Below, one piece after another: positions 1 through 7,769 of a stretch of 15,000 nucleotides of DNA. The notes under the pieces were generated by a model. It saw only the letters and a program-made list of their open reading frames with translations, ran no database searches and was not told the DNA's origin. Every line of letters starts with the position of its first letter. Positions within the stretch are counted from its first letter, which is position 1. Source of the DNA: Penaeus vannamei (lineage: Eukaryota; Arthropoda; Malacostraca; Decapoda; Penaeidae); NCBI RefSeq assembly GCF_042767895.1, contig NC_091560.1:36902633-36917632 (forward strand), in the 5' to 3' direction. Position numbers and translations under genes: made by a program.

Positions 1-219
1 GTCTCTCACGCTCTTTTATACTTTTCCCTCTCTTTTGGATTCTCTTTTATATTGTCTCTGTCTCTGACTCTGTCTGTTTCTCTTTGTTCCTAGATATCCG
101 TTTTTCTCTCTGTCTGTCTGTCTCTCACGCTCTTTTCTACTTTTCCACTTCTTTTCGATTCTCTTTTATTTTGTCTCTGTCTCTGACTCTGTCTGCCTCT
201 CTTTGTTCCTAGCTATCCG
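1..219. repeat. 119-bp pyrimidine-rich tandem repeat, about 1.8 copies
   Basis: The string GTCTCTCACGCTCTTTT at position 1 recurs at 120. The following sequence stays in register (ACTTTTCC, GATTCTCTTTTAT, GTCTCTGACTCTGTCTG, TTGTTCCTAG, TATCCG) at a constant offset of 119 bases with scattered substitutions. The second copy fades near 219. The first copy starts at the window edge, so the array may extend leftward. The sequence is mostly C and T and I see no coding content; the open frame starting at 203 exists because pyrimidine-only DNA lacks stops. Confidence 0.85.
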
Positions 220-775
220 TATCTCCGACTCCGTTTCTCTCCCTTTTCTTCTTTACCCTCTCTCTTCTCTTTTCATTTATTCTCCCTGTCGCTGTCAGCC
301 TGTCTGTCTCTCTTTCTCTCCTCCCCCCTCCTCTCTCTCTCTTTCTCTCCTTCTCCCCCTCTTTCTCTTTCCTTCTCCCTCCCTCCCTCTCTCTCTCCTC
401 ACTATATATACTTCTCCCTCCCTCCATCCCTCTCTCTCTCTTTCCACTCGCCCCCTTCCTCTACTTTATCCTGTAACTCGAAATTACACCTTGCCTTACG
501 GTCTTTATCAATTCTCATTAACCGTATTTCTCTTCCTTTATTTTCTTAATTTGTTTGTTTCTTTCTTACTTTCTCATTTCTTTTCTTAATTTCTCCTTTT
601 TCTTATCTCTTTTCCTTTTCTTAGTTTCCTGTCCGGTTACTTTTCTTAATTTCTCCTTTTTCTCGTCTCTTTTCTTGCTTTCCTATTCGGTTTCCTTTTT
701 AAATGTCTCCCTTTTCCTTCCTATCCTTCATTCCCACTTTAAAGACGCATACGTAGCTCTTCCTGTCGAGATGCG
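220..775. repeat. Pyrimidine-rich low-complexity tract
   Basis: Almost uninterrupted C/T sequence, with runs such as CTCTCTCTCT and CCCTCCCTCCCTC between 300 and 445. It becomes T-rich (TTTCTT words) from 530 onward. A short mixed stretch at about 470-530 breaks the tract. The predicted peptides are Ser/Leu/Phe/Pro only and have the same bias in several frames, so no gene is called. The tract ends abruptly near 775, where the plus strand switches to purine-rich. Confidence 0.8.
581..700. repeat. 60-bp tandem repeat, two copies
   Basis: TTTTCTTAATTTCTCCTTTT occurs at 581 and again at 641. The downstream words CTCTTTTC, TTTCCT and CGGTT stay in phase at a 60-base offset. Divergence is visible in the second half. 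This is a local tandem duplication inside the T-rich part of the pyrimidine tract. Confidence 0.75.
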
Positions 776-975
776 AGCGAAGGTGGGCGAAGGGAGGGGG
801 CAGGGGGCGTGGGGAGTGTGAGGGGGGAGGGGCTAGGGCAAGGGGAAGGTGGAAGAGCGTGGGGAGGGGGAAGTGCGGAGGAGATTGGGAAGTGGGGAGG
901 GGGATGGGGAAGGGGATGGGCGTGGAAAAGGGGCGTGGGGCGTGGAAGTGGGGAAGGGGGAGGGGCGTGAGAAGC
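776..975 (+). repeat. G-rich purine tract with repeated GGGCGTGG words
   Basis: Nearly all G and A on the plus strand, with many runs of four to six G. GGGCGTGG occurs at 805-812, 918-925, 931-938 and 938-945, and GGGCGTGA at 963-970. Closely spaced G runs give strong G-quadruplex potential on the plus strand. The octamer resembles the GT-box bound by Sp/KLF factors, but it may only reflect repeat drift. No gene is supported. Confidence 0.7.
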
Positions 976-1085
976 CGGCTTTAACGCGCTTAGCACCCAT
1001 GCAGATGGGGACGGGGCAATGACTTAATCAAGTTGCGTGTATCTAGCACTCCAGGGAGACTGCTCGCACCTGGCGGCCGCTGGGG
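976..1085. other. Short unique mixed-composition island
   Basis: Between two purine tracts, about 110 bp have balanced composition, including TTAACGCGCTTAGC, GACTTAATCAAG and GGCGGCCGC (NotI-like). There is no convincing open frame and no splice context that could be assigned. It could be a remnant of non-repetitive DNA between expanded tracts or a small regulatory element. Confidence 0.4.
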
Positions 1086-1463
1086 AGGGAGAGGAAGAGG
1101 GGGAAGGGGAAGGAAGAGGGATAGGAGGAGGGGTGGAGGGGGAAGGGGATGGGAGAGGGATAGGAGAAAGATAGAAGGATAGGAGGAAGAGACGAGAAGG
1201 AAGGCGATGGGAGAGGGATAAGAGAAAGAAAGGAGGGGGAAGGGATAGGGATAGGAGGAGAGGGTAGAGGAAGAGCAGAATTGGTAGGGTAGGAGCAGGG
1301 AGATGGAATGAAAGGGACGAAAAATGGGGAGATGGAGGAGAATGAAAGGGAGAGGGGGAGGGGGAATTGAAGAGCAAGGAAGGTAAGATGTAGGAAAAGG
1401 AAAGCTGGGAGAGGTTGGAAGAAGGAGAGAGGTAGAAGAGCGAGAAGAGGGAGGGGGGGGGGG
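1086..1463 (+). repeat. Purine-rich (GGGA/GGAGA) tract ending in an 11-base G run
   Basis: A/G sequence on the plus strand made of degenerate words such as GGGATAGGAG and GAGAGGGATA, closing with an 11-base G run at 1453-1463. Overlapping minus-strand open frames encode only Ser/Pro/Leu/Phe and are artefacts of a C/T-only strand. The degenerate GATAGGAG periodicity suggests an old minisatellite. Confidence 0.8.
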
Positions 1464-1579
1464 TTATGAGGAGAGTATGAGGATGGGGTGCAGGGACCGG
1501 GCCTGGGGGAGAGGGACAGGTGGGCATCTCTCCCGCGAGCCTGTCTTCTTAACATTAATTAGCCCCCGGCCAGCACGTG
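1464..1579. other. Mixed GC-rich island with TAATTAGC and CACGTG
   Basis: Unique-looking sequence between purine and pyrimidine tracts. It contains a homeodomain-type core TAATTAGC at 1556-1563 and a palindromic E-box CACGTG at 1574-1579. These are candidate binding sites by motif only. Nothing in the surrounding sequence indicates a transcription unit. Confidence 0.35.
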
Positions 1580-1950
1580 TGGATGTAACGGCCACTTTGC
1601 TTTTTTACCTGTTTCTTTATAGCTCCATCTATACTGTTCGTCTTGTTTTTCGTTCTCTATGCCTCTGCTTCTCTTACTCTCTTCCTCACCCATTCTGCCT
1701 TTGTCTTCTGTTTATCTTGCCTTTCTCTGTATGTATCTCGATTTCGTTCTCTTTCTCTCTCACAAACTACTCCCTCCCTCTCCCTTTCCCCTCTCTACCT
1801 GGTTCCCCTTTCCCCTCTCTCACCCAAACACGCACACACAGTCAAGGTCGGACAAATAATGTATTTGTCCAATTGCCTATATCTATACAGACATGCCATC
1901 TGTCACTATCTCTTTATCTCGATTTTTTTTTTACCAACATTCACATCCCA
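1580..1950. repeat. Pyrimidine-rich tract
   Basis: C/T-dominated sequence (CTCTCTCTTTC, CCCTCTCCC words) with a short ACACGCACACACA segment near 1830 and an AT-containing interruption around 1850-1900. Three overlapping plus-strand frames stay open across it because of the base bias; their products are low-complexity and unrelated to known proteins as far as I can tell. Confidence 0.7.
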
Positions 1951-1959
1951 CTTTCACAC

Positions 1960-3025
1960 CTGCTCGCAAACTCGAACCTCGTGTGTTTCCACATTTATTC
2001 TATTTCATCTATTTTTGTATAAAAAAGTAGTGATGTGTAATTTCCATTTATTATAGTAACCGCGCGGGATGATTCCCCAATGTCCGATGAAGTTTCGTTC
2101 ACATCCACAACGCTTTTAATTGTTGTTTACATCCATTTCGTTCACATCGACCTCGTTCCCGATTCCGGTATCACATCCGAATCGTTTTATAATATGTTAC
2201 AAAGCTCCAACAACATCGGGGTATTGATGATACACGGTCTGGTGTGCATGCAAATGAATATGTAAGATCTAAATGAGATGTATTATATTGTTCATTATGC
2301 GCCATCACGTCAGTCTAACGGTGGTTCCCCAAATGGATACGCGAAGGGGATAGAGACCTTTCGTTTATATTAATCTAACGAATATGTTGATCTCAATTTT
2401 GGATCGTATTGGCTTTACAAAGTTTAATATTGTACACCACTCGGTTGAAAGTCAAAGGTATGAACAATACAGTTAACCTAGCAGCTCGGTTTAATGTTAC
2501 AAGGTCCTGTTCACGCAGCTAGTTTTTATCTAAATGTTTATTAAGATTTGATAAAACGTTTATACTGTTGATATAAAATAAACTTACCAAGTTTATTTCT
2601 CCCTGTTATCTATGCTTCAAATAGAACTATCAGTAAAACCATACAGTCCAAAGCTTAGCCTAAATGTAGGAACCGCTAACGTACGAAAATAAACATTTTG
2701 ACGTAGGCTGCAACCAAACACACCCATGCGAATGCTATACACACAAAAACAACAACTGTTACCTCTTGCATCTGCGAGTGAATTACCCTCTTTGCCAAGA
2801 AAATCAAGCACCAAGAAGCAATATGCAATTCTGTCACTCCACGGTATACTGCACTGCCAGATGTATTTCTAGCCGTGTGCCAATTTGACTTCTTCGGACC
2901 GTGCGCAAATTTTGTTTATTCGGACCGCGTGCACATTTCAGTGCTTTTGGCCGTGTGCAATTTTCCTTTTTTTTCCCTTCGAGTCACGTGACAATCTCAC
3001 TATCTTACAAAATCCCTGTGTCGAT
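1960..3025. other. AT-rich, mostly unique DNA with no recognised gene
   Basis: About 1 kb of non-repetitive, AT-rich sequence. The longest frames (about 60 codons near 2080 on plus and 2617-2814 on minus) show no recognisable motif and look random. TTTCGTTCACATC occurs twice, at 2093 and 2136, a 43-base direct repeat. The right end contains the 26-bp tandem repeat listed separately. It may be intergenic or intronic; I see no RNA gene or mobile-element signature. Confidence 0.5.
2873..2976 (+). repeat. 26-bp tandem repeat, four diverged copies in exact register
   Basis: The word CCGTGTGC or a close variant (CCGTGCGC, CCGCGTGC) begins at 2873, 2899, 2925 and 2951, exactly 26 bases apart. Each is followed by AATTT or CATTT and ends in TTCGGA or TTTTGG. 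The copies differ substantially in the middle, yet no indel has shifted the register. It is non-coding as far as can be seen and sits just left of the A/G minisatellite. Confidence 0.85.
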
Positions 3026-3029
3026 TATA

Positions 3030-3430
3030 TTAAAATGAGAGATAAATAGACAGATAAACGGAGAGAAACAGAAACAGAGATGCAAAGAGGAAGAACGAGA
3101 AAACTATCCCGAAGAAAAAACAACCCGTAACAAGGAAGGAGATAAAAGTGAAGAGAGAAGAAAGAAAAAGAGAAAAGAGAGAAAACAGAAAAGACATAAA
3201 AGAGAAAACAGAGAAACGAGATAAAAAAGAGAAAACAAAAAAGACAAAAGAGAAAACAGAAAAGACAAAAGAGAAAACAGAGAAAAGAGATAAGAAAAAA
3301 AGAGAGAAAACAGAAAAGACATAAAATAGAAAAGAGAGAAAACAGAGAGAAGAGAAAATACAGAAAAGACATAAACGAAGGAGAAATGAAAGGGAAACAC
3401 AAAATAAACAGAGAACCAGAGCAGAAAGCG
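3030..3430 (+). repeat. A/G-rich minisatellite with a GAGAAAACAGAAAAGACA core
   Basis: The plus strand is composed almost wholly of A and G with regular C and T interruptions. The words GAGAAAACAGA and AAAAGACA recur many times between 3170 and 3370, with unit length near 20-21 but irregular. Long minus-strand frames (Phe/Ser/Leu/Cys-rich) result from this repeat and are not genes. Confidence 0.8.
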
Positions 3431-3450
3431 CTTTCGTATTGATTCCCCGA

Positions 3451-3475
3451 CCCCCCCACCCCACCCCCACCCCCC
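3451..3475 (-). other. G-quadruplex-type C tract (G-rich on minus)
   Basis: Four C runs of 7, 4, 5 and 6 bases are separated by single A residues. On the minus strand this gives four G runs with one-base loops, which is the arrangement expected to favour a very stable parallel quadruplex; the plus strand could form an i-motif. It marks the left border of a small GC-rich island. Confidence 0.75.
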
Positions 3476-3600
3476 AGACGGCGCGAAGGCCCAGGATCCG
3501 CGACATTGCAACTCTCCTTCCCCTAATTAGCCGACTGACCGTGTGCCTGATTAGCTATTCATGCGCCTCGGTGGGCAAGCGGTGACTCGTTCAGAACCAC

Positions 3601-3726
3601 CCGGACGGCTTGCTTGGGCTTGCGCTCTCGTGGGACTCCCGGATCACTCATTACTACAAAGGACAAAACCCGGACGGCTTGCTTTGGCTTGCGCTCTCGT
3701 GGGACTCCCGGATCACCCGTTACTAC
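3601..3726. repeat. 69-bp tandem duplication
   Basis: CCGGACGGCTTGCTT starts at 3601 and CCGGACGGCTTGCTT again at 3670. The first 57 bases of the two copies differ at only three positions, so the duplication is recent compared with other repeats here. The second copy is cut short by the G run at 3730. The unit length is a multiple of three, so one plus-strand frame from an ATG at 3561 reads a repeated peptide (core ALVGLPDH), but the start context is poor and no family is recognised. I treat it as non-coding. Confidence 0.85.
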
Positions 3727-3729
3727 TGT

Positions 3730-3749
3730 GGGGGGGGGGGGGGGGGGGG
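3730..3749 (+). repeat. 20-base G homopolymer
   Basis: Twenty consecutive G residues on the plus strand directly follow the second 69-bp copy. Homopolymers of this size are unstable in replication and error-prone in sequencing, so the exact length is uncertain. It is also a potential quadruplex or block to polymerases. Confidence 0.85.
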
Positions 3750-3809
3750 TGATGCGCCGTCGATCGCTATTTGATAGAATCGTTTAATTAGCAGATTTCG
3801 TCTTCGTCA

Positions 3810-4146
3810 GGGTGGGGGGGAGGGGAGGGGATAGTGAAATGGAGGGAAGGAAGGGGAGAGAACGATAAAGTGAAAGCTGGAGAAAATAAAATAAAAGAAA
3901 GGAGAAGAGAGAAAAGGAGAGAAATATATAAAAAGTAAAAGAAACAAGAAAAAGAAACTATGAGAAAGAGAAACGTAGAAATAAAGATAAAGATAAAGGG
4001 AGAGAGATAGAAATAGATATAGAGATAGAGAGAAAGACAGACAGACAAAGAGAGAGAGAGAAAGGGCTAGATAAAGACAAAGAGAGTGATAAAGAGAGAA
4101 AGAGCCAGACAAACATACAAAGAGAGAGAGAGAGAAGGAGCGAGAC
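3810..4146 (+). repeat. Purine-rich tract
   Basis: A/G-dominated sequence, first GGGGAGGGGAGGGG and then AGAGAGAAAGA words, with short GATA-type units (GATAGAAATAGATATAGAGATAGAG, broken) at about 4005-4040 and ACAGACAGACA near 4038. Overlapping minus-strand frames are Ser/Leu/Phe repeats and not genes. Confidence 0.8.
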
Positions 4147-4171
4147 ATCCATCCATTCATCCATCCATCCA
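4147..4171 (+). repeat. Short (ATCC)n microsatellite
   Basis: About six ATCC units with one ATTC variant. This short tetranucleotide repeat closes the purine tract and introduces a short unique segment (4172-4368) in which no gene was seen. Confidence 0.8.
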
Positions 4172-4369
4172 ACAACTATGCTCTTCCATCGGCCCTTTTG
4201 CCTATCCATCAGCAATCCTCACAGAATAGACGGCTATACTATCCAGGCGGGAGAAAGAACCTTTGCGCCTACTCTGCAAAACGTGTTATATTCTAAAACA
4301 GTGAACTTGAGTGTAGCGGAAGAAAAAAAAACGTTATAAATAATTATGGCATGATTATAAAAAAAAGAA

Positions 4370-4378
4370 ATAATGATG

Positions 4379-4421
<43 letters not shown>

Positions 4422-4631
4422 TGATAATGAGGATATTAAGTACAATGATGATGATGATAATAAAATCAATAATAATAAAAATCATGGAAATTATAATGAT
4501 AATGATTACAATTATAATAATTTACAGTAATAATGATGATGATAATAATAAAAATGCTAATGATAGCAATAATAATAATAATGATAATAAATATAATAAT
4601 AATAACACTAATGCAATAATACGAATAACAC

Positions 4632-4679
<48 letters not shown>

Positions 4680-4810
4680 TGATAATGATAAAAAAAATAA
4701 TGATGATGATGATGATGGCGATGATAATAATAATAATAATAATAATAATAAAATAACAATAACAATAATAATAACAATAACAATAATAACAATAATAATG
4801 ATGACAACAA
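4370..4810 (+). repeat. (AAT)n trinucleotide expansion with GAT and AAC variants
   Basis: Long runs of AAT occur at about 4381-4418, 4632-4677 and 4727-4750. They are joined by imperfect stretches in which AAT alternates with GAT (ATGATGATG near 4446 and 4696) and with AAC (4755-4800). The three frames read poly-Ile, poly-Asn or poly-Tyr and so on, which explains the open frames on both strands. The variant spread suggests an old array with younger pure cores. Confidence 0.92.
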
Positions 4811-5729
4811 TGGTGATGATGCACCCACAATTTCGATGCTACAACGATGAAATTCGCAGGCACACCCAGCCCGTGGCAACGCTGAATCTAAGCACTGTCA
4901 TCGCCGTATTTCATTTCACGACCGAATTATGTGACGCTGAATTGGCGATACTGTCACAGTCCGCACTAAATCAGACGTAGGGTTTATTGTGCCATGTATT
5001 GTGACGTGGTGCGAGACAAAGGACATTCGCGCTGTGTGTTGCAGGTACGTGTTGCAGGTATGGTGTTGTGAATAGAGTTGTGAGCATGGTGTATATATAT
5101 ATAACATCTGAGGGATTTGGTTTACAGCAATTAAGGGATAACGAGGTGTTTCATTAAAGGGCTGTGTGTAACGACGGCATTCCGTGTCTTTTGTACTAAA
5201 ACATAAAACTGTTGCGCGGTGAGCTGTGAAGACTTTGTGTACGCTTTAACACACATATTCTACGGCAGAATCAAAAGCCCAGCAAAATATACAAAAACAT
5301 GGTACTTCGCCATAAAAATCAGTGAGTGCATAAAAGGTTAAAATGCAGATGAAGATTGCGTGTGGCGTTTACAGAATCATGGTTTTATGGCAGCCACGGT
5401 AGCAGAATGCCATATGTAACATGGATTTTAAATGGAAATACATTTTTGTCGTAATAAACGCAAACTGCAGAAATATTACTTGTAAGCTACCAATAGTTTT
5501 CAAGTCATTTATGTACCAGAAAGCGCAGAATGCGATTAAGGTACAGTAATGCTAACGAAATAAGAAAGACAAAGAAAATGCATTTCAGATTACGATTAAT
5601 GATCAGATGAATGAAATGAATGAAGAGAAATGAAAAAATAACAAGAGAAGCAAAAAGAAAAAAAATAGATACTAGAGGAAGTGGGTGCGAAAACAAAGGC
5701 AGAGCAAATAAAGGGGAAAAAAATGGAAA
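4811..5729. other. Unique AT-rich DNA without a recognised gene
   Basis: About 0.9 kb of ordinary-complexity sequence. Frames are short and unconvincing, for example the roughly 60-codon plus frame ending at 4980. A short (AT)n sits at 5093-5102, and the right end (5570-5730) becomes A/G-rich. If the exon at 6256-6113 is real, this may be part of its first intron, but nothing in the sequence proves that. Confidence 0.4.
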
Positions 5730-6112
5730 ATGACAAATCCAGGAAGTGCAAAGGAGGGAGATCAAGGAAAAGGCAAGACGGGACCCTGCATCTCCCTTTG
5801 CATGTGTGGCAGCATTCCCCGGGACGAGGGTGGCAACAGCACCGTCCCATGCCGTGACCGAGACCTTGCGCTCACAATGGCAACGTTTCTACTTCCTCAA
5901 AAAACGTTTTAGGGCCACCTTGGTGCACGCGGAAGGCCGTCGAGCGCCAGATGCATTGAATGCCGACAGAGCCACATGGGCTGCTGGCTCACGAAGGGCG
6001 GCGATGCACGCGAGATAAGGGAGCATCCGCGGAGGGCAGTCGTCAGCCCCGCCGGCTCCAAGGGCACGGCGCCTCGCCCGAACAGACAGCCATCCAGACG
6101 CAGTGACATTAC
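5730..6112 (-). other. Probable start of intron 1 of the minus-strand gene
   Basis: Immediately 3' (leftward) of the candidate donor at 6112-6111, the sequence is GC-balanced and CpG-containing down to about 5730 and then turns A-rich. I found no acceptor followed by a convincing coding segment in this stretch on the minus strand. The plus-strand frames here (for example 5746-6018, Arg/Ala-rich) have no recognisable domain. Confidence 0.35.
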
Positions 6113-6256
6113 CTGCCATCGGGTGTTGTCGAGCACGTGTTTTCCGGCACTGCTTGTGGACGTCTTGGCGGTGGCGGCTGTGGCCTTGGCGGCGCTCTGG
6201 CCGCTGGACTTGGCCGCCGTGGACGTCTTGTGGCCCAACTTTGTGAACATAGGCAT
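6113..6256 (-). CDS. Candidate first coding exon (48 codons) of an unidentified gene
   Basis: On the minus strand an ATG at 6256-6254 has A at position -3 and opens a 48-codon segment that ends exactly at CAG followed by GTAATG, a good splice donor, in phase 0. The peptide starts MPMFTKLGHK. It has a low-complexity, basic Lys/Ser/Thr/Ala-rich stretch at about residues 11-39 and ends KHVLDNTRWQ, which looks like the beginning of an ordered domain. I do not recognise the family. It lies at the inner edge of a CpG-rich promoter-like region with CCAAT boxes upstream, as expected for a first coding exon. A possible acceptor (TCTGTCCAG, AG at 6283-6282) just upstream would allow a separate 5' UTR exon. 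The frame stays open through the donor, so an unspliced reading is possible, but it turns into unconvincing sequence. No later exon was found in the window. Confidence 0.42.
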
Positions 6257-6517
6257 CTTGCGGCCTTGGGGGACGGCACCGCTGGACAGAGTGAGGTCAG
6301 CCCGGGTCACGCACAGCTGGAACAGGTCGAAGGCGCGAGCGGGCAAGAAGTATTCCCGAGGAGCACACCCACCCACCACAGCACCACCCCGCACCCACAA
6401 TCTCGCATGGGATACTGAACCCACACGGCCGCCCGCATGGACGACACCCGAGGCAGCATCTCGCCCCCCGCTCGCCCCCTCCCCAACATCAACATGGACT
6501 CGCAACCCTCGCTCTCC

Positions 6518-6573
6518 GCCAATCGGCGCCCACTATCGATTCCAGGGAATGCTAGGAAGCGGCGCCGATTGGC
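6518..6573. promoter_or_regulatory. 13-bp perfect inverted repeat carrying two CCAAT boxes
   Basis: GCCAATCGGCGCC at 6518-6530 is the exact reverse complement of GGCGCCGATTGGC at 6561-6573, with a 30-base spacer. Each arm contains one CCAAT box, the NF-Y binding core: plus orientation at 6519-6523 and minus orientation at 6572-6568. Paired CCAAT boxes are common in TATA-less promoters; the perfect mirror arrangement could serve transcription in either direction. Confidence 0.6.
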
Positions 6574-6582
6574 CGGCGCGCG

Positions 6583-6590
6583 CGACGTCA
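6583..6590. promoter_or_regulatory. CRE-like site CGACGTCA
   Basis: The octamer differs by one base from the palindromic cAMP response element TGACGTCA bound by CREB/ATF factors. It sits ten bases beyond the right CCAAT arm, a combination known in animal promoters. The call is by motif only. Confidence 0.35.
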
Positions 6591-7126
6591 CGAGCCCCAA
6601 GAACGTGGGACTGCGCTAACTCCGCCCACCGCTCGCTTTGTTTATTGATCACACACGCACAACACACGACACTCGCGGAGTTGTCGGCTCAGGTTTAGAG
6701 CATTAAGGGCCTCCGGAGGGAGACGAATGACCAAAAGCTGCGAGTTAAGCGCTCGTGAGAGGCTTCTTCGGGGCGCCGGCCATCGCCACCTGCCTGCCGC
6801 GTCACCCGCGCGCCCGCCCGCCCGCACCCACACGTCTTCCGGGGTCGGGCGGGATGCTCCGGGGAAAATACGAACCGGCACCGCCTCTCCTCGCGCTCGT
6901 AAGCGGTGCTAACGAACTAACGATACGTGCGAGGACCGTCAGGACCCCACGGGACGCCCAACCTGCCCCGAGGAACCGACGGGCCGCGGGCGCCGCAGGG
7001 GTAAAGGGTCGTTGTTGCAATCATCATTGCCATTTCAACAGTCGACACTGATTCCCACTCACCACGTGGCTCAGCTCGATTATGTATGCAGTGGGATCCG
7101 ATCCTATCAGCCGAATGCGGCCGGGG

Positions 7127-7165
7127 ATCAGCTGTTCCGAATCAGCTGTTGTTTAAATCAGCTGT
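7127..7165. promoter_or_regulatory. Three evenly spaced ATCAGCTGTT E-boxes
   Basis: ATCAGCTGTT occurs at 7127-7136, 7141-7150 and 7156-7165, giving three palindromic CAGCTG E-boxes at 14- and 15-base spacing. A fourth, degenerate unit (ATCCGCTCTT) follows at 7171. This is either a tiny tandem repeat or a bHLH-factor cluster about 0.9 kb upstream of the candidate first exon. The identical flanking bases favour local duplication as the origin. Confidence 0.55.
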
Positions 7166-7180
7166 TATGAATCCGCTCTT

Positions 7181-7758
<578 letters not shown>

Positions 7759-7769
7759 TACCTTATTAA

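Larger units (their letters stand above)
6257..7050 (-). promoter_or_regulatory. CpG-rich promoter-like region
   Basis: This is the most GC- and CpG-rich stretch of the window, in contrast to the AT-rich and C/T-rich surroundings. It lies just upstream of the candidate first exon. It contains an inverted pair of CCAAT boxes, a CRE-like octamer and GGCGCC/GCGCGC words. No TATA box was seen. An arthropod-type initiator core TCAGT lies on the minus strand at 6418-6414, about 160 bases before the ATG, but the downstream promoter position does not match well. A long plus-strand frame (5976-6698) across this area has no domain and is judged an antisense shadow of GC-rich DNA. A divergent transcript to the right is possible but unsupported. 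Confidence 0.45.

Noticed and set aside
3559..3600. tRNA-like polymerase III boxes (TGGGCAAGCGG and CGTTCAGAACC), suggesting a tRNA-derived SINE
   Set aside because: The A-box and B-box similarities are only about a dozen bases apart, far too close for a tRNA or SINE promoter, and no cloverleaf or 3' tail could be drawn.
4234..4863. Poly-Ile, poly-Asn and poly-Tyr frames on both strands
   Set aside because: They are the reading frames of the AAT expansion; composition alone explains them.
5976..6698. 240-codon plus-strand open frame across the CpG-rich region
   Set aside because: It has no recognisable domain, lies antisense to the better-supported exon with its splice donor, and its length is explained by GC-rich composition with few stop codons.
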